Source: a virus
Direction: 5' to 3' (one strand)
Virus record (IMG/VR): IMGVR_UViG_3300048590_000200
Location: 1 to 27,246 of that record
DNA: 27,246 bases
Part shown: positions 21,216-27,246 of the stretch, one piece after another
Layout: each line of letters opens with the position of its first letter
Numbering within the stretch: position 1 is the first letter of the stretch
Position numbers and translations under genes: made by a program
The notes under the pieces: generated by a model
The model's database searches: none
The model's input: the letters and a program-made list of their open reading frames with translations, nothing else
Told to the model about the DNA's origin: nothing

Positions 21216-22562
21216 TCAATAGCGCCTCCACCTTCCCGCGCGCGGCGCATCGTCACCCACCGCCCAGCGCGATTCCTGCTCCGGCTGCCACGCCAGGAGG
21301 CTTGGCGGCGTCGTTTGCACCGCGCTCCACGCCAGTGCCAGCGCCATCACCGTATCGTCGTGCATGCCCTCAGGCGCGCCGTATTTCCAATAGCCGCTGC
21401 GCTGCTCTCCCTCATACGCCATCAGCTCACTTGTCAGAACTGCGTCGTCAATGATCTTGATTTCGCGGTGTTCAAACGCCGCCTGCAGCGATTGGATCAC
21501 GGCCGTTTTCGTCGCGTTCGTCGTCGTGAACGGCTGCACAATCATGCCGCGCTGCCGCAAGTGATCAATCACCGGCTGCCCGATGCTGTTGCTCTCCACC
21601 ACCAGCGCCGCCATGTCAAAACGCGCATACAACGCCGCCAGGCGCTCCTCCAGCACGTTGTAATCCACGCGGTTGAACCGGTCGAGATGCACCAACTCTT
21701 TCGTCTTGGCGTCCATCACCGCCACGACCGTGTAATCCACCAGCGCCGCCACATCCACCCCGGCCACATACTGCCGCCCGGCCAGCGGCTTATCGATCGC
21801 CACGGCCGTTGCCGCCTCCAGCACATGCCGAAACACCCCCGCGCCATCCTCCAGGAACACCGCCAGAATCTCTTGCCGAAACGCATCCTCCGCCATCGTC
21901 TCCCTGGCCGCCGCAACCTCGGCCGGATCGATAAACGGATTGGCGCTCGTGGGCATCTGCCACGAAGCCCAATCCTCCGCGTGTGGATCGCTGCCAAGCT
22001 GGTGCAGGCGCCAGAACCCGTTGCGCCCCTTCGGCGTGCCCAAAAACCACGCATCACCCGCCATATCCATCAGCGTGGCCCGGATCGTATTGTTCCAAAT
22101 CGCCAGCAGCGCCGCGATCAGCCCCGCCTCATCCACAATCACCCGCGCATACTTGCGCCCGCGCCCGGCGTCCGGATTCTCCAGACTCCAGAACTCGATG
22201 ACCCCGCCTTGCCGCAACTCAATGCGCCGCTCCTGCGTACTCTTGCGCACAATATCCGCCGCAAACAGGCGCAGCACATCGCGCCACACCTCAAGCATGT
22301 CCTTGTACGTCGGCGAATACCACGCCTGCGGCTGATCCAACTTCTCTTTCAGCAGATACTCGCCCAAAATCGTCTTGCCGAACCGTCGCCCGCACGCCAC
22401 AACGTTATACCGCCTGCGCTCCTGATAAATGCGCCGCTGCGCCGCGTGCAGCCGGATCACATCCGGCCGGCGCACGTAGGCATACGCCAAAATATGCCGC
22501 GCAGCCCTAACCTGTTCGAGCGTCGGCAATGATGCGCTCTGCCTCGGCAACAACGCTGGCAT
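21216..22562 (-). CDS. Terminase large subunit
   Basis: 448 residues from ATG 22562; in-frame ATGs at 22568 and 22574 and a TTG further in are possible, so the start is uncertain, and the gene overlaps the small subunit by about 56 bases. The ATPase has Walker A ACGRRFGKT (about 56-64) and Walker B ARVIVDEAG (about 139-147). WFLGTPKGRNGFW is the coupling-type motif. The nuclease domain starts at VAGVDVAALVDYTVVAVMD, with its first acidic residue, and continues to GMHDDTVMALALAWS, with the last acidic pair. The family cuts and packages phage DNA into the procapsid. The next gene is the portal. Confidence 0.92.
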   Translation of the reverse strand: MPALLPRQSASLPTLEQVRAARHILAYAYVRRPDVIRLHAAQRRIYQERRRYNVVACGRRFGKTILGEYLLKEKLDQPQAWYSPTYKDMLEVWRDVLRLFAADIVRKSTQERRIELRQGGVIEFWSLENPDAGRGRKYARVIVDEAGLIAALLAIWNNTIRATLMDMAGDAWFLGTPKGRNGFWRLHQLGSDPHAEDWASWQMPTSANPFIDPAEVAAARETMAEDAFRQEILAVFLEDGAGVFRHVLEAATAVAIDKPLAGRQYVAGVDVAALVDYTVVAVMDAKTKELVHLDRFNRVDYNVLEERLAALYARFDMAALVVESNSIGQPVIDHLRQRGMIVQPFTTTNATKTAVIQSLQAAFEHREIKIIDDAVLTSELMAYEGEQRSGYWKYGAPEGMHDDTVMALALAWSAVQTTPPSLLAWQPEQESRWAVGDDAPRAGRWRRY

Positions 22563-22887
22563 AATCATCTGCATCCAAATCGTCCAATACCCGGCTAATG
22601 CTCTCGTGTCGCGACGTGGCCTCGCCCTGCAGCAGCAGCCACTTGTCCAGAAGAATCCCAACCGCAATGGCCCAGTCATTACCGTCCATATTCTCCGGGA
22701 TCACAGAAAGGAGCCGCTCTAAGGCTCGCTCCAACAGATCGGCAACTCCTTTTTTTGGCGCACTCTTGTCCCAGCGGCGCAGCGTCTTAACCGACACGCC
22801 GGTCTGCTCAGCCGTTAAGTCATAGTCGTAACGATTAACCGCCAGGCGGACAAGCGCCTCAGCTACCTCCCCGTCACTATAAGCCAT
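22507..22887 (-). CDS. Terminase small subunit
   Basis: 126 residues from ATG 22887, with GAGGGG upstream. Residues ~24-42 form an HTH (DLTAEQTGVSVKTLRRWDKS) of the kind found in small terminases. A helical oligomerisation region follows (DLLERALERLLSVIPENMDG, GILLDKWLLLQGEATSRHES), then an acidic C-terminus (DDLDADDYASVVAEAERI). It lies directly upstream of and overlaps the large subunit. It would recognise packaging DNA and regulate the ATPase. Confidence 0.82.
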   Translation of the reverse strand: MAYSDGEVAEALVRLAVNRYDYDLTAEQTGVSVKTLRRWDKSAPKKGVADLLERALERLLSVIPENMDGNDWAIAVGILLDKWLLLQGEATSRHESISRVLDDLDADDYASVVAEAERIIADARTG

Positions 22888-23149
22888 AGCTGCGCCCCTC
22901 ACGCTCGGCCGTCACCACCACACGCAGCACCATCCCGCGCATCGCCAGCAGCTTCACCGCCTCCCCCATGTCGGACTCAGGCACGTCGAACTGCACCCGC
23001 ATGCCGTCACCGCCCGTCTTAATACCGGACATGATCGGCGGGATACTCGCCCTAAATGTTGCTGTCAGCTGCTCGGAATCGCTCAAATCCTGATCACCCT
23101 CGCCCCCCGGCCCCTGCATTGTAACATGAAACGTTTCACTTTGGAACAT
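22877..23149 (-). CDS. Small protein of unknown function before the terminase
   Basis: 90 residues from ATG 23149, with GGTGA upstream. It starts MFQSETFHVTMQGPG and has an acidic N-terminal half and a C-terminal beta-alpha-beta stretch: MRVQFDVPESDMGEAVKLLA, then RGMVLRVVVTAEREGRSYG. The pattern resembles small phage proteins that follow DNA-metabolism genes. No catalytic motif is apparent. The start overlaps nothing, and the stop overlaps the small terminase start by 11 bases. Function unknown. Confidence 0.65.
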   Translation of the reverse strand: MFQSETFHVTMQGPGGEGDQDLSDSEQLTATFRASIPPIMSGIKTGGDGMRVQFDVPESDMGEAVKLLAMRGMVLRVVVTAEREGRSYGL

Positions 23150-23153
23150 CTGT

Positions 23154-23372
23154 TCACCGTCGGCGCTTCTTCTTCGCCGCGCGCCGGGCAAGCTCCTTTT
23201 CCACCCGCTTGGCAATCTTCACATTTACGCCGCGGATGTACTCCAGCTTGCCCAGCTGCTCGGCCGTGATCCCGACGTACAACATCGCCTTGTCGCACGT
23301 CTCGATATCAGCGCGCGCCGCCTTCAACTGAGCCTGCAATTCACCATCTGACAATGCCTTCAAGTTATTCAT
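23154..23372 (-). CDS. Small basic coiled-coil protein
   Basis: 72 residues, ATG at 23372 with a GGGACGGAT-type site. It is entirely helical: NLKALSDGELQAQLKAARAD, then an amphipathic segment with VKIAKRVEKELARRAA, ending in a very basic KKKRRR tail. It could bind nucleic acid or another protein, but the family is not recognised. It is followed five bases later by the next gene start, in the same transcription unit. Confidence 0.6.
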   Translation of the reverse strand: MNNLKALSDGELQAQLKAARADIETCDKAMLYVGITAEQLGKLEYIRGVNVKIAKRVEKELARRAAKKKRRR

Positions 23373-23384
23373 ATCCGTCCCGTC

Positions 23385-23606
23385 TTAATGTGGCAATCCT
23401 GTAGGCCACCGCAATACAACCAGGGAAAATACCAGCAACACCGCGGCCGTTAGCCACAAGATGGCGCGGGCAATAGCGTGGGTGCTGTTGCGCAGGCCAC
23501 AAACCAAACACAGCCACGCCATAACCAAAGTAATGGGCAGTAATAATTCCAATAGCTGCCTGACCGCAATACCTTCGACGAAGCTTGCCAGATAGATATA
23601 GATCAT
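23385..23606 (-). CDS. Small two-span membrane protein
   Basis: 73 residues, ATG at 23606 in an ATGA overlap with the preceding gene. Two hydrophobic segments at about 18-38 (LLELLLPITLVMAWLCLVCG) and 47-66 (AILWLTAAVLLVFSLVVLRW) are separated by a short polar loop with Arg and His. It is therefore probably an inner-membrane protein. Its distance from the lysis-like genes at 3387-4364 makes a holin role less likely here, and superinfection exclusion is one possibility. No motif decides this. Confidence 0.6.
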   Translation of the reverse strand: MIYIYLASFVEGIAVRQLLELLLPITLVMAWLCLVCGLRNSTHAIARAILWLTAAVLLVFSLVVLRWPTGLPH

Positions 23607-24136
23607 TTTGCCACCTCTTGCATTTGCGCGATCTGCGCTTTCAGATCGGCAACAACATCGGCCGGTTTGGCCTTGGTCATGTCGTCGTGCCTTTTGGCGC
23701 GTGCCTCGACCTCTTGCAACTCGGCAATCAGGCGGGCAATGGCGTGTAACCGCCCGTCGTCCGTGCCGTTGGCAATAAGCCGCAGCCGCGCAATCTCGGC
23801 GGCTTGCGCATCGATTTGCTCTCGCAGCCGCGCAACCTCCGCGTCATGCACGGCCGTCTGGACATACGCAATGTCATGCTCATGCACCGGCTCGTCACAC
23901 CACGTCCTGTCGTCCGGGTGATTGGCCACGAGCGGCGGTGTGGCGCTGACTATCTCTATTTCGTCATCGTCGTCGTAACTCACTTGATACTCTTGATACC
24001 ATTGCAGCCAGATTCTTTCGGGCGGCGTGTCGTTTTCAAAGCCATTTTCGTACATCGCTTTCAGCGCGCCCCCCACCGTTTCAAACACCTCAAACTCGCC
24101 GCGCTCCCACTCACCGTCTGCCGTGTACTTGTCCAT
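23603..24136 (-). CDS. Acidic protein with C-terminal coiled coil, unknown function
   Basis: 177 residues; of two adjacent ATGs, 24136 has the better spacing to GAAGGAAC. The N-terminal ~85 residues are acidic and mixed, with GEFEVFETVGGALKAMYENG and a Trp-rich RIWLQWYQEY, plus the DDDDEIEIV run. The C-terminal half is a clear coiled coil (HDAEVARLREQIDAQAAEIA, then ARLIAELQEVEARAKRHDDM). Phage early regions often have such accessory proteins. An 18-base palindrome lies just upstream of its ribosome binding site. The family is not recognised. Confidence 0.65.
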   Translation of the reverse strand: MDKYTADGEWERGEFEVFETVGGALKAMYENGFENDTPPERIWLQWYQEYQVSYDDDDEIEIVSATPPLVANHPDDRTWCDEPVHEHDIAYVQTAVHDAEVARLREQIDAQAAEIARLRLIANGTDDGRLHAIARLIAELQEVEARAKRHDDMTKAKPADVVADLKAQIAQMQEVAK

Positions 24137-24154
24137 CATCGTTCCTTCTCCAAT

Positions 24155-24172
24155 CCCGTCGAATTCGACGGG
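24155..24172. promoter_or_regulatory. 18-base perfect palindrome before an accessory gene
   Basis: CCCGTCGAATTCGACGGG is a perfect 18-base palindrome, starting right after the stop of the preceding gene and 15 bases before the GAAGGAAC/ATG of the next. As RNA it is a 7-pair stem with an AAUU loop; as DNA it could be an operator for a dimeric protein. No U-run follows on the minus strand, so it is not a terminator. Confidence 0.55.
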
Positions 24173-24442
24173 TTAGCACATCCCTACTACTACGGCAACG
24201 GCCAGGACAAGGCCCAGCGCAGCCAGCCACTTGGCAAGCGCCATGCCAATGCCTCGCGGGTACTGGTCTCCGTGTGTGTGATACGCCGTCATGACGTTGC
24301 CATCCCGCTGGTCAACCGCCTTGAAGTGCGAGCCGTTGCACTCTCGAATGTCACAACGGGCGCTGGCGCGGGCGATAAACTCACGGTCATCCTTGACCGG
24401 CGCAATGCCGTTGCGCCCGTCTGGCTTACGGTTCCTGCCCAT
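24173..24442 (-). CDS. Small Cys-containing, C-terminally anchored protein
   Basis: 89 residues from ATG 24442, with GGAGGA upstream; it overlaps the preceding gene by 17 bases. The N-terminal half is soluble and carries a Cys/His segment (ARCDIRECNGSHFKAV, with CDIREC as a CxxxC pair, and later AYHTHGD). The C-terminal ~20 residues are a single membrane helix (WLAALGLVLAVAVVVGMC). The arrangement is unusual and I do not recognise the family. A tail-anchored metal-binding protein is inferred. Confidence 0.55.
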   Translation of the reverse strand: MGRNRKPDGRNGIAPVKDDREFIARASARCDIRECNGSHFKAVDQRDGNVMTAYHTHGDQYPRGIGMALAKWLAALGLVLAVAVVVGMC

Positions 24443-24758
24443 CGCCGTCCTCCCACTCTTCTGCCATGCACAGCGGGCACAGCCAGTAATATCCAACGTC
24501 GTCATCATCGCCCTTGCTCCACCCCCACCCGCTTCCCTTTGTGCCGGCTGGTTCAATTGGCGCAGTCGTTTCGCAGTATTCGCACGTCCACAACCCCGCA
24601 GCCTCCCTGGGCGCATCATCGGTCACATAAACGCGCCCGATGATCTCATCAATGCCGTAGAAGGTAGTAGGGACTAACATCTCCGCTTGCGATTTCAGCA
24701 GTGCGGTATCAGCGCCTTCCGGCACGGCAATCATCACCTCAATGTGTATGTAGTCCAT
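24426..24758 (-). CDS. Small zinc-ribbon-type protein
   Basis: 110 residues from ATG 24758, with AAGGAG upstream; a TTG two codons earlier is less likely. The N-terminal part is alpha/beta (DYIHIEVMIAVPEGADTALL, then EIIGRVYVTDDAPRE). The C-terminal part has two CxxC knuckles, CEYC and CPLC (TCEYCETTAPI; WLCPLCMAEEW), separated by an acidic Gly/Asp loop, as in a zinc ribbon. It sits in a run of small accessory genes. Function unknown. Confidence 0.65.
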   Translation of the reverse strand: MDYIHIEVMIAVPEGADTALLKSQAEMLVPTTFYGIDEIIGRVYVTDDAPREAAGLWTCEYCETTAPIEPAGTKGSGWGWSKGDDDDVGYYWLCPLCMAEEWEDGDGQEP

Positions 24759-24769
24759 CGTCAATCTCC

Positions 24770-24934
24770 TTATGAGCCTAAGTAGTCGCCGTCGCCGTCT
24801 TCATACGCGGCCACGATCTTGTCCATCAGTTCGTCCGACACCGCCGCCGTCTTGCACGGGGCGAAGACGAACACGAGAAAGCCCAGCGCGGCGAGGGCGC
24901 ACACGGCGGGGATAAGGGGCAAGAGCTTATCCAT
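24770..24934 (-). CDS. Small single-span membrane protein
   Basis: 54 residues from ATG 24934, with GAGG upstream; it overlaps the preceding stop by 8 bases. One long hydrophobic segment (LLPLIPAVCALAALGFLVFV) at residues ~4-27 is followed by a short acidic tail (VAAYEDGDGDYL). It could be a membrane-anchored accessory peptide; the Cys in the segment is not in a clear lipobox. Function unknown. Confidence 0.55.
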   Translation of the reverse strand: MDKLLPLIPAVCALAALGFLVFVFAPCKTAAVSDELMDKIVAAYEDGDGDYLGS

Positions 24935-25199
24935 TGTCGGCCTCATGCGCTTCCAGTGCCGATTCAATTTCCCAATCATCTCTGTGTTCTTCTTCCCACG
25001 ATGCCCGACTTGCGGCATCTTTAAAGTCATCGGCAAGGGTTGGAAAATCAATCGTCACCCAAGACGAGTTGGCCGCCGATGCCAAAATGTCCATGATGCG
25101 GGATGCCTCTAGTTCGTTCAACTGTTCTGTCTGTGTGCCCCAAGCGAGCCGCGCAATTTTGCGGAGCGCCGTCACCTGTGCGGATAAGCTATCTTCCAT
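24927..25199 (-). CDS. Small acidic helical protein, unknown function
   Basis: 90 residues from ATG 25199, with AAGGGA upstream; the TTG seven codons earlier would be a weaker start. It is mostly helical (SLSAQVTALRKIARLAWGTQ, ASRIMDILASAANSSW), then an acidic C-terminus (SRASWEEEHRDDWEIESALE). No motif. It is embedded in the accessory-gene run, and its stop overlaps the next gene start. Confidence 0.6.
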   Translation of the reverse strand: MEDSLSAQVTALRKIARLAWGTQTEQLNELEASRIMDILASAANSSWVTIDFPTLADDFKDAASRASWEEEHRDDWEIESALEAHEADNG

Positions 25200-25209
25200 G
25201 TCATCCCTT

Positions 25210-25230
25210 GCCGGATACAAAGCCTCCGGC
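25210..25230 (-). other. Hairpin beside the ribosome binding site of a small gene
   Basis: GCCGGA and TCCGGC form a 6-base inverted repeat with a 9-base loop. The hairpin ends just before the AAGGGA site of the gene starting at 25199. It could lower translation of that gene; no U-run makes it a terminator. The short gap around it holds no gene. Confidence 0.35.
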
Positions 25231-25245
25231 GGGGCTGCTAACTTA

Positions 25246-25521
25246 CTAATACCGCATCACAAACAAGCCACACTGGAAAGCATCTGATAGATGCCCTGGC
25301 GGGGTATCCATCGCCTCAGACACCGTAAACACAATGTCACGAATAGCGGCGTGCGACGCGGATGAAGAGACAAGCTCGTCAAAGTCTGCCCATTGAGTGC
25401 CATCTTCCAGGGCGGTGAATTCTGGCAGAACGGCCAGCGCGGCGTATATGCGGTCTGCCACATGGATGACCAACGCCTCGCTTTGCATGACAAGCCCGTA
25501 ATCTGGTGAGCAATTGATCAT
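25246..25521 (-). CDS. Small phage protein, unknown function
   Basis: 91 residues from ATG 25521, which overlaps nothing essential and lies beside the stop of the ATPase gene (25523); an earlier ATG at 25545 is in frame. The sequence is alpha/beta (GLVMQSEALVIHVADRIYAA, ALAVLPEFTALEDGTQWADF), then a helix with DIVFTVSEAMDTPPGHLSDA. No membrane segment or Cys cluster. It is likely co-transcribed with the ATPase. Family not recognised. Confidence 0.6.
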   Translation of the reverse strand: MINCSPDYGLVMQSEALVIHVADRIYAALAVLPEFTALEDGTQWADFDELVSSSASHAAIRDIVFTVSEAMDTPPGHLSDAFQCGLFVMRY

Positions 25522-25522
25522 C

Positions 25523-26590
25523 TCACTCAACCCCAAGCGTGTCATCTTCGGCGGTCGCGGGCTGGTCGGGCTGCGCGTCCAATCCGTTCATGATTTCCCA
25601 GTACGTCTCCCACGGCCAGGCTTTAGAACTGTCAACGCCCAACCCGGCATTGATGTCGGTGCAGACGCTTTCCCACTTGTCATCACCGTGCGCGGCCTTA
25701 CCTTTGATGTGGAGTTCTTTCAGCATCGGGATGGTGACGCGCTTGGTCGGGTTGTCCTTCTTGCCGTTGCCGTTGGGTTGAGGCGCGGGCGCGGGTTCCG
25801 GTTCTGCTGCCATCGCCTCGCGCGCGGCTTTTATTATCGGGTTAGAAACACTATCACTCTCGTTTGCTGGCTTTGGATCACGCGGCAACGGCTTTTCGCC
25901 ACCAAGCCATGACTTCAAAATATCCACCACCTCAGCGCCAGGCCTGGCAAACACCCGCGCCGTCAACTCAGGGCAGCGCGTCTTTTGCACAATCCCGTTG
26001 TTGTCGATGTCCATTTCCATCCATACGTCAAATTCATATTCAACGCCGTCGCGGCTAATGGGAGCCATACCAACTTTTTTGGGGACGGTCTTGCCGCGCT
26101 CATTTGTTTCCAGCACGTACTCCGTTTTACTGCGCATGGTGACAATGACATGCAAATCAGCACTAACGATGGTGTCAATCATGCCGCGATAAATGGGGGT
26201 AACGTCGCCCCACGCCATATAGGAGTTCCCCTTGAATCGCTTAGACGCCTCATCAACCAGCTCTAGCGCGCCGCCGGTTCCTGCCCATGCGTGCGTCAAA
26301 CTATCAATTACCAGCACGTCATACCCGGCATCATGCGCAGCCTGTACGCCCTTCGCAAAGCGCGTGGGGTGATATGGCGGCTGCATTGACATTGTGTCAA
26401 AGCTGTACAGGTCGGCGTACTTGCTTGCCGACCCGTGCTCCGTGTCTATTACGGCGATCCGGCCATTTGCCCCAGCAAGTTCAGTTGCAAACGCCAGCGC
26501 CGTGTACGTTTTCCCCGCCCCCGACGGCCCGGAAATGGCCATTAATAACTTGCTCTCTGTTTTGATTGCTTTTTGAAATGCGTTTGTCAT
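25523..26590 (-). CDS. P-loop ATPase of the RecA/Sak4 type
   Basis: 355 residues, ATG at 26590 with AAGGAA upstream. Walker A is GPSGAGKT (21-28), followed by FATELAGANGRIAVIDTEHG. Walker B is YDVLVIDSLTHAW (about 90-102). A later segment has VTMRSKTEYVLETNERGKTV and FDVWMEMDIDN, as in phage AAA_24/Sak4-like single-strand annealing or recombination ATPases. The C-terminus (about 245-300) is a proline-rich linker (EPEPAPAPQPNGNGKK), then a small helical domain (WPWETYWEIMNGL). It probably works in phage DNA recombination or replication. A packaging role is less likely because the terminase lies farther on. Confidence 0.85.
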   Translation of the reverse strand: MTNAFQKAIKTESKLLMAISGPSGAGKTYTALAFATELAGANGRIAVIDTEHGSASKYADLYSFDTMSMQPPYHPTRFAKGVQAAHDAGYDVLVIDSLTHAWAGTGGALELVDEASKRFKGNSYMAWGDVTPIYRGMIDTIVSADLHVIVTMRSKTEYVLETNERGKTVPKKVGMAPISRDGVEYEFDVWMEMDIDNNGIVQKTRCPELTARVFARPGAEVVDILKSWLGGEKPLPRDPKPANESDSVSNPIIKAAREAMAAEPEPAPAPQPNGNGKKDNPTKRVTIPMLKELHIKGKAAHGDDKWESVCTDINAGLGVDSSKAWPWETYWEIMNGLDAQPDQPATAEDDTLGVE

Positions 26591-26819
26591 CGTTCTGTTC
26601 CTTTACCGTTTCCGGCTTCACTTCGTTACCGTTCGCGTCTACCAGTTTCACCGGCACCCGCTTCTGCCCACACATCATGTATGTGCCCTGCGCGTCGGCG
26701 TGTATCGTGCCGTTCAGCTTTATCCCAGCCAATTCGCACCTCGCTTTGGCGCGGACATGCGCCTGTTGTCTGGCATTTTGTACCGCTGCTGCGGGTGCTG
26801 CCGGGCCGCTGAAATCCAA
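26481..26819 (-). CDS. Doubtful overlapping frame before the ATPase
   Basis: This frame reads protein-like over about 26600-26810 (ARQQAHVRAKARCELAGIKL, then MMCGQKRVPVKLVDANGNEV), but its only candidate start is a TTG at 26819 with no ribosome binding site. It overlaps the LysM-like gene by 100 bases and the ATPase start by about 110 bases. Two explanations are possible: an overlapping gene, or the true continuation of the LysM-like gene after a one-base shift near 26830. Sequence error cannot be excluded. Confidence 0.3.
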   Translation of the reverse strand: MDFSGPAAPAAAVQNARQQAHVRAKARCELAGIKLNGTIHADAQGTYMMCGQKRVPVKLVDANGNEVKPETVKEQNDDKRISKSNQNREQVINGHFRAVGGGENVHGAGVCN

Positions 26820-26974
26820 CCCAAGGCGATAGGTTCCAACGATGTCAGCCCGCCTTGCGGGATTTTGTCGCCGGGCGCAATGCCCAGCGCGTCGTGCAGC
26901 GGCCGCCACATGTGGGCGTACCGGTACGGGTCTGCGCAGATGCGTGCGCACAATTGCCATGTCATGTCGCTCAT
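26720..26974 (-). CDS. Small LysM-like protein, possibly frameshifted
   Basis: 84 residues from ATG 26974, which overlaps the stop of the tiny peptide before it (ATGA). The N-terminal ~45 residues read YRYAHMWRPLHDALGIAPGD and KIPQGGLTSL, which weakly resembles a LysM/peptidoglycan-binding unit (a Trp, then P-G-D and a closing LxxG-like loop). The second half (QHPQQRYKMPDNRRMSAPK) is less protein-like. The alternative frame below it looks more natural from about 26830 on. The start is well supported by the overlap; the C-terminus is not. Confidence 0.5.
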   Translation of the reverse strand: MSDMTWQLCARICADPYRYAHMWRPLHDALGIAPGDKIPQGGLTSLEPIALGWISAARQHPQQRYKMPDNRRMSAPKRGANWLG

Positions 26975-27057
26975 CGTCTTGCCCACCTGTCAACTACAAA
27001 TAACGCCACGGCCACGATTAGGGCCACACTCGCAATTACCATGCCTACAATGCTCAT
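26971..27057 (-). CDS. Tiny membrane peptide (28 residues)
   Basis: This gene is only 28 residues. ATG 27057 overlaps the previous stop (ATGA), and its own stop overlaps the next ATG at 26974. The sequence MSIVGMVIASVALIVAVALF with a short basic end (VVDRWARR) is one transmembrane helix. It has an ATGA junction on each side, a strong sign that it is translated. Function unknown. Confidence 0.6.
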   Translation of the reverse strand: MSIVGMVIASVALIVAVALFVVDRWARR

Positions 27058-27137
27058 TCGCCATCCTCCTGAAGTGACGCCCATGCTAACAAAACCAACA
27101 ATATGCCAAAGACTATGACGATCGGGTTCTCATTCAT
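27054..27137 (-). CDS. Tiny membrane peptide (27 residues)
   Basis: 27 residues from ATG 27137, which starts 2 bases after the stop of the incomplete gene. The sequence MNENPIVIVFGILLVLLAWA with an acidic end (SLQEDGE) is one transmembrane helix. The stop overlaps the next start (ATGA), and AGGAGG lies near the end of this gene, ready for the next one. Function unknown; it may pair with the following peptide. Confidence 0.6.
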   Translation of the reverse strand: MNENPIVIVFGILLVLLAWASLQEDGE

Positions 27138-27139
27138 GG

Positions 27140-27246
27140 CTAGTACGGCGGCGCGTTCAGGGCGATGTCATCGCGCATGTTCACATCGTCATAATGCCCG
27201 CGTAACGCTTCAAACGATGCCCAGGCCACCTCGGCGCGGGTGTTCT
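27140..27246 (-). CDS. C-terminal end of an unknown gene, cut by the right edge
   Basis: The visible frame ends at 27140 and gives ASFEALRGHYDDVNMRDDIA and LNAPPY at the C-terminus. The codons are regular for this phage and the stop is 2 bases before the next start, so this is probably a real gene. No domain can be named from 35 residues. Confidence 0.55.
   Translation of the reverse strand, partial: NTRAEVAWASFEALRGHYDDVNMRDDIALNAPPY

Noticed and set aside
20916-22532. Very long plus-strand open frame opposite the terminase and portal genes.
   Set aside because: The translation is Arg/His/Pro-rich with no motif, and the minus strand holds clear terminase motifs. It is a composition shadow.
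24927-25245. Intrinsic terminator at the GC-rich AGCCCCGCCGGAGGCTTTG segment near 25220.
   Set aside because: Only four good pairs plus a mismatch and a weak T-run, so it would not terminate efficiently.
1-27246. Recurring word CACGGCCGT across the window as a possible regulatory or uptake-type repeat.
   Set aside because: Most copies lie inside genes in the coding context Thr-Ala-Val or similar, so codon choice explains them.

Overview
The window looks like part of a tailed double-stranded DNA phage or prophage. It is gene-dense and GC-rich. Almost every gene lies on the minus strand, so the natural reading direction is from right (27246) to left (1). Genes overlap or abut (ATGA, GTGA and TAATG junctions are common) and most have recognisable Shine-Dalgarno sequences, which points to a bacterial host. 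The host cannot be identified from the sequence. No stretch of 300 bases lacks a gene.

Reading right to left, bases 27246-22877 hold the end of an unknown gene, two tiny single-span membrane peptides, a small protein with a second coding-like frame overlapping it, a P-loop ATPase of the RecA/Sak4 type, and about nine small accessory genes. Bases 22887-14998 hold a head module in the order of phage Mu: small terminase, large terminase, DUF935/gp29-like portal, MuF/SPP1 gp7-like head protein, gpG/HK97 gp10-like protein, a small HTH protein, a strong intrinsic terminator, a Mu I-like protease/scaffold, a decoration-type protein and the major capsid protein. Two glycosyltransferases (GT-A then GT4) follow the capsid gene, then a FmdB-type zinc ribbon and connector proteins. 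Bases 12311-4551 hold a non-contractile tail module: terminator, tube, chaperones G and G-T joined by a -1 frameshift site, tape measure, and a 1232-residue hub/fibre protein. Bases 4540-1 hold three small membrane proteins that may act in lysis, two surface-binding-type proteins, and an incomplete tail-associated gene cut by the left edge. No endolysin, integrase, transposase, tRNA or CRISPR array was seen.

Only two convincing genes lie on the plus strand, and both are homing-endonuclease-like. One is a free-standing HNH enzyme (1128-1925). The other (18202-19122) is a Vsr-like/EDxHD enzyme with two N-terminal helix-turn-helix repeats. Each has a perfect extended -10 promoter, TGnTATAAT.

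The most striking object is the MuF-like gene. It is interrupted by a 325-residue intein (18154-19128) placed exactly at the conserved Cys-Arg-Cys motif. The Vsr-like gene is encoded antisense, wholly inside the intein DNA, with codon boundaries shared between strands. Its stop codon lies 3 bases from the first intein codon, and its promoter is the reverse complement of the intein C-terminal splice-block codons. The same roughly 0.9 kb therefore appears to encode a splicing element on one strand and its mobility enzyme on the other. A second unusual structure is an interleaved pair of inverted repeats between the capsid gene and the first glycosyltransferase, which could form a pseudoknot that buries that gene's ribosome binding site.
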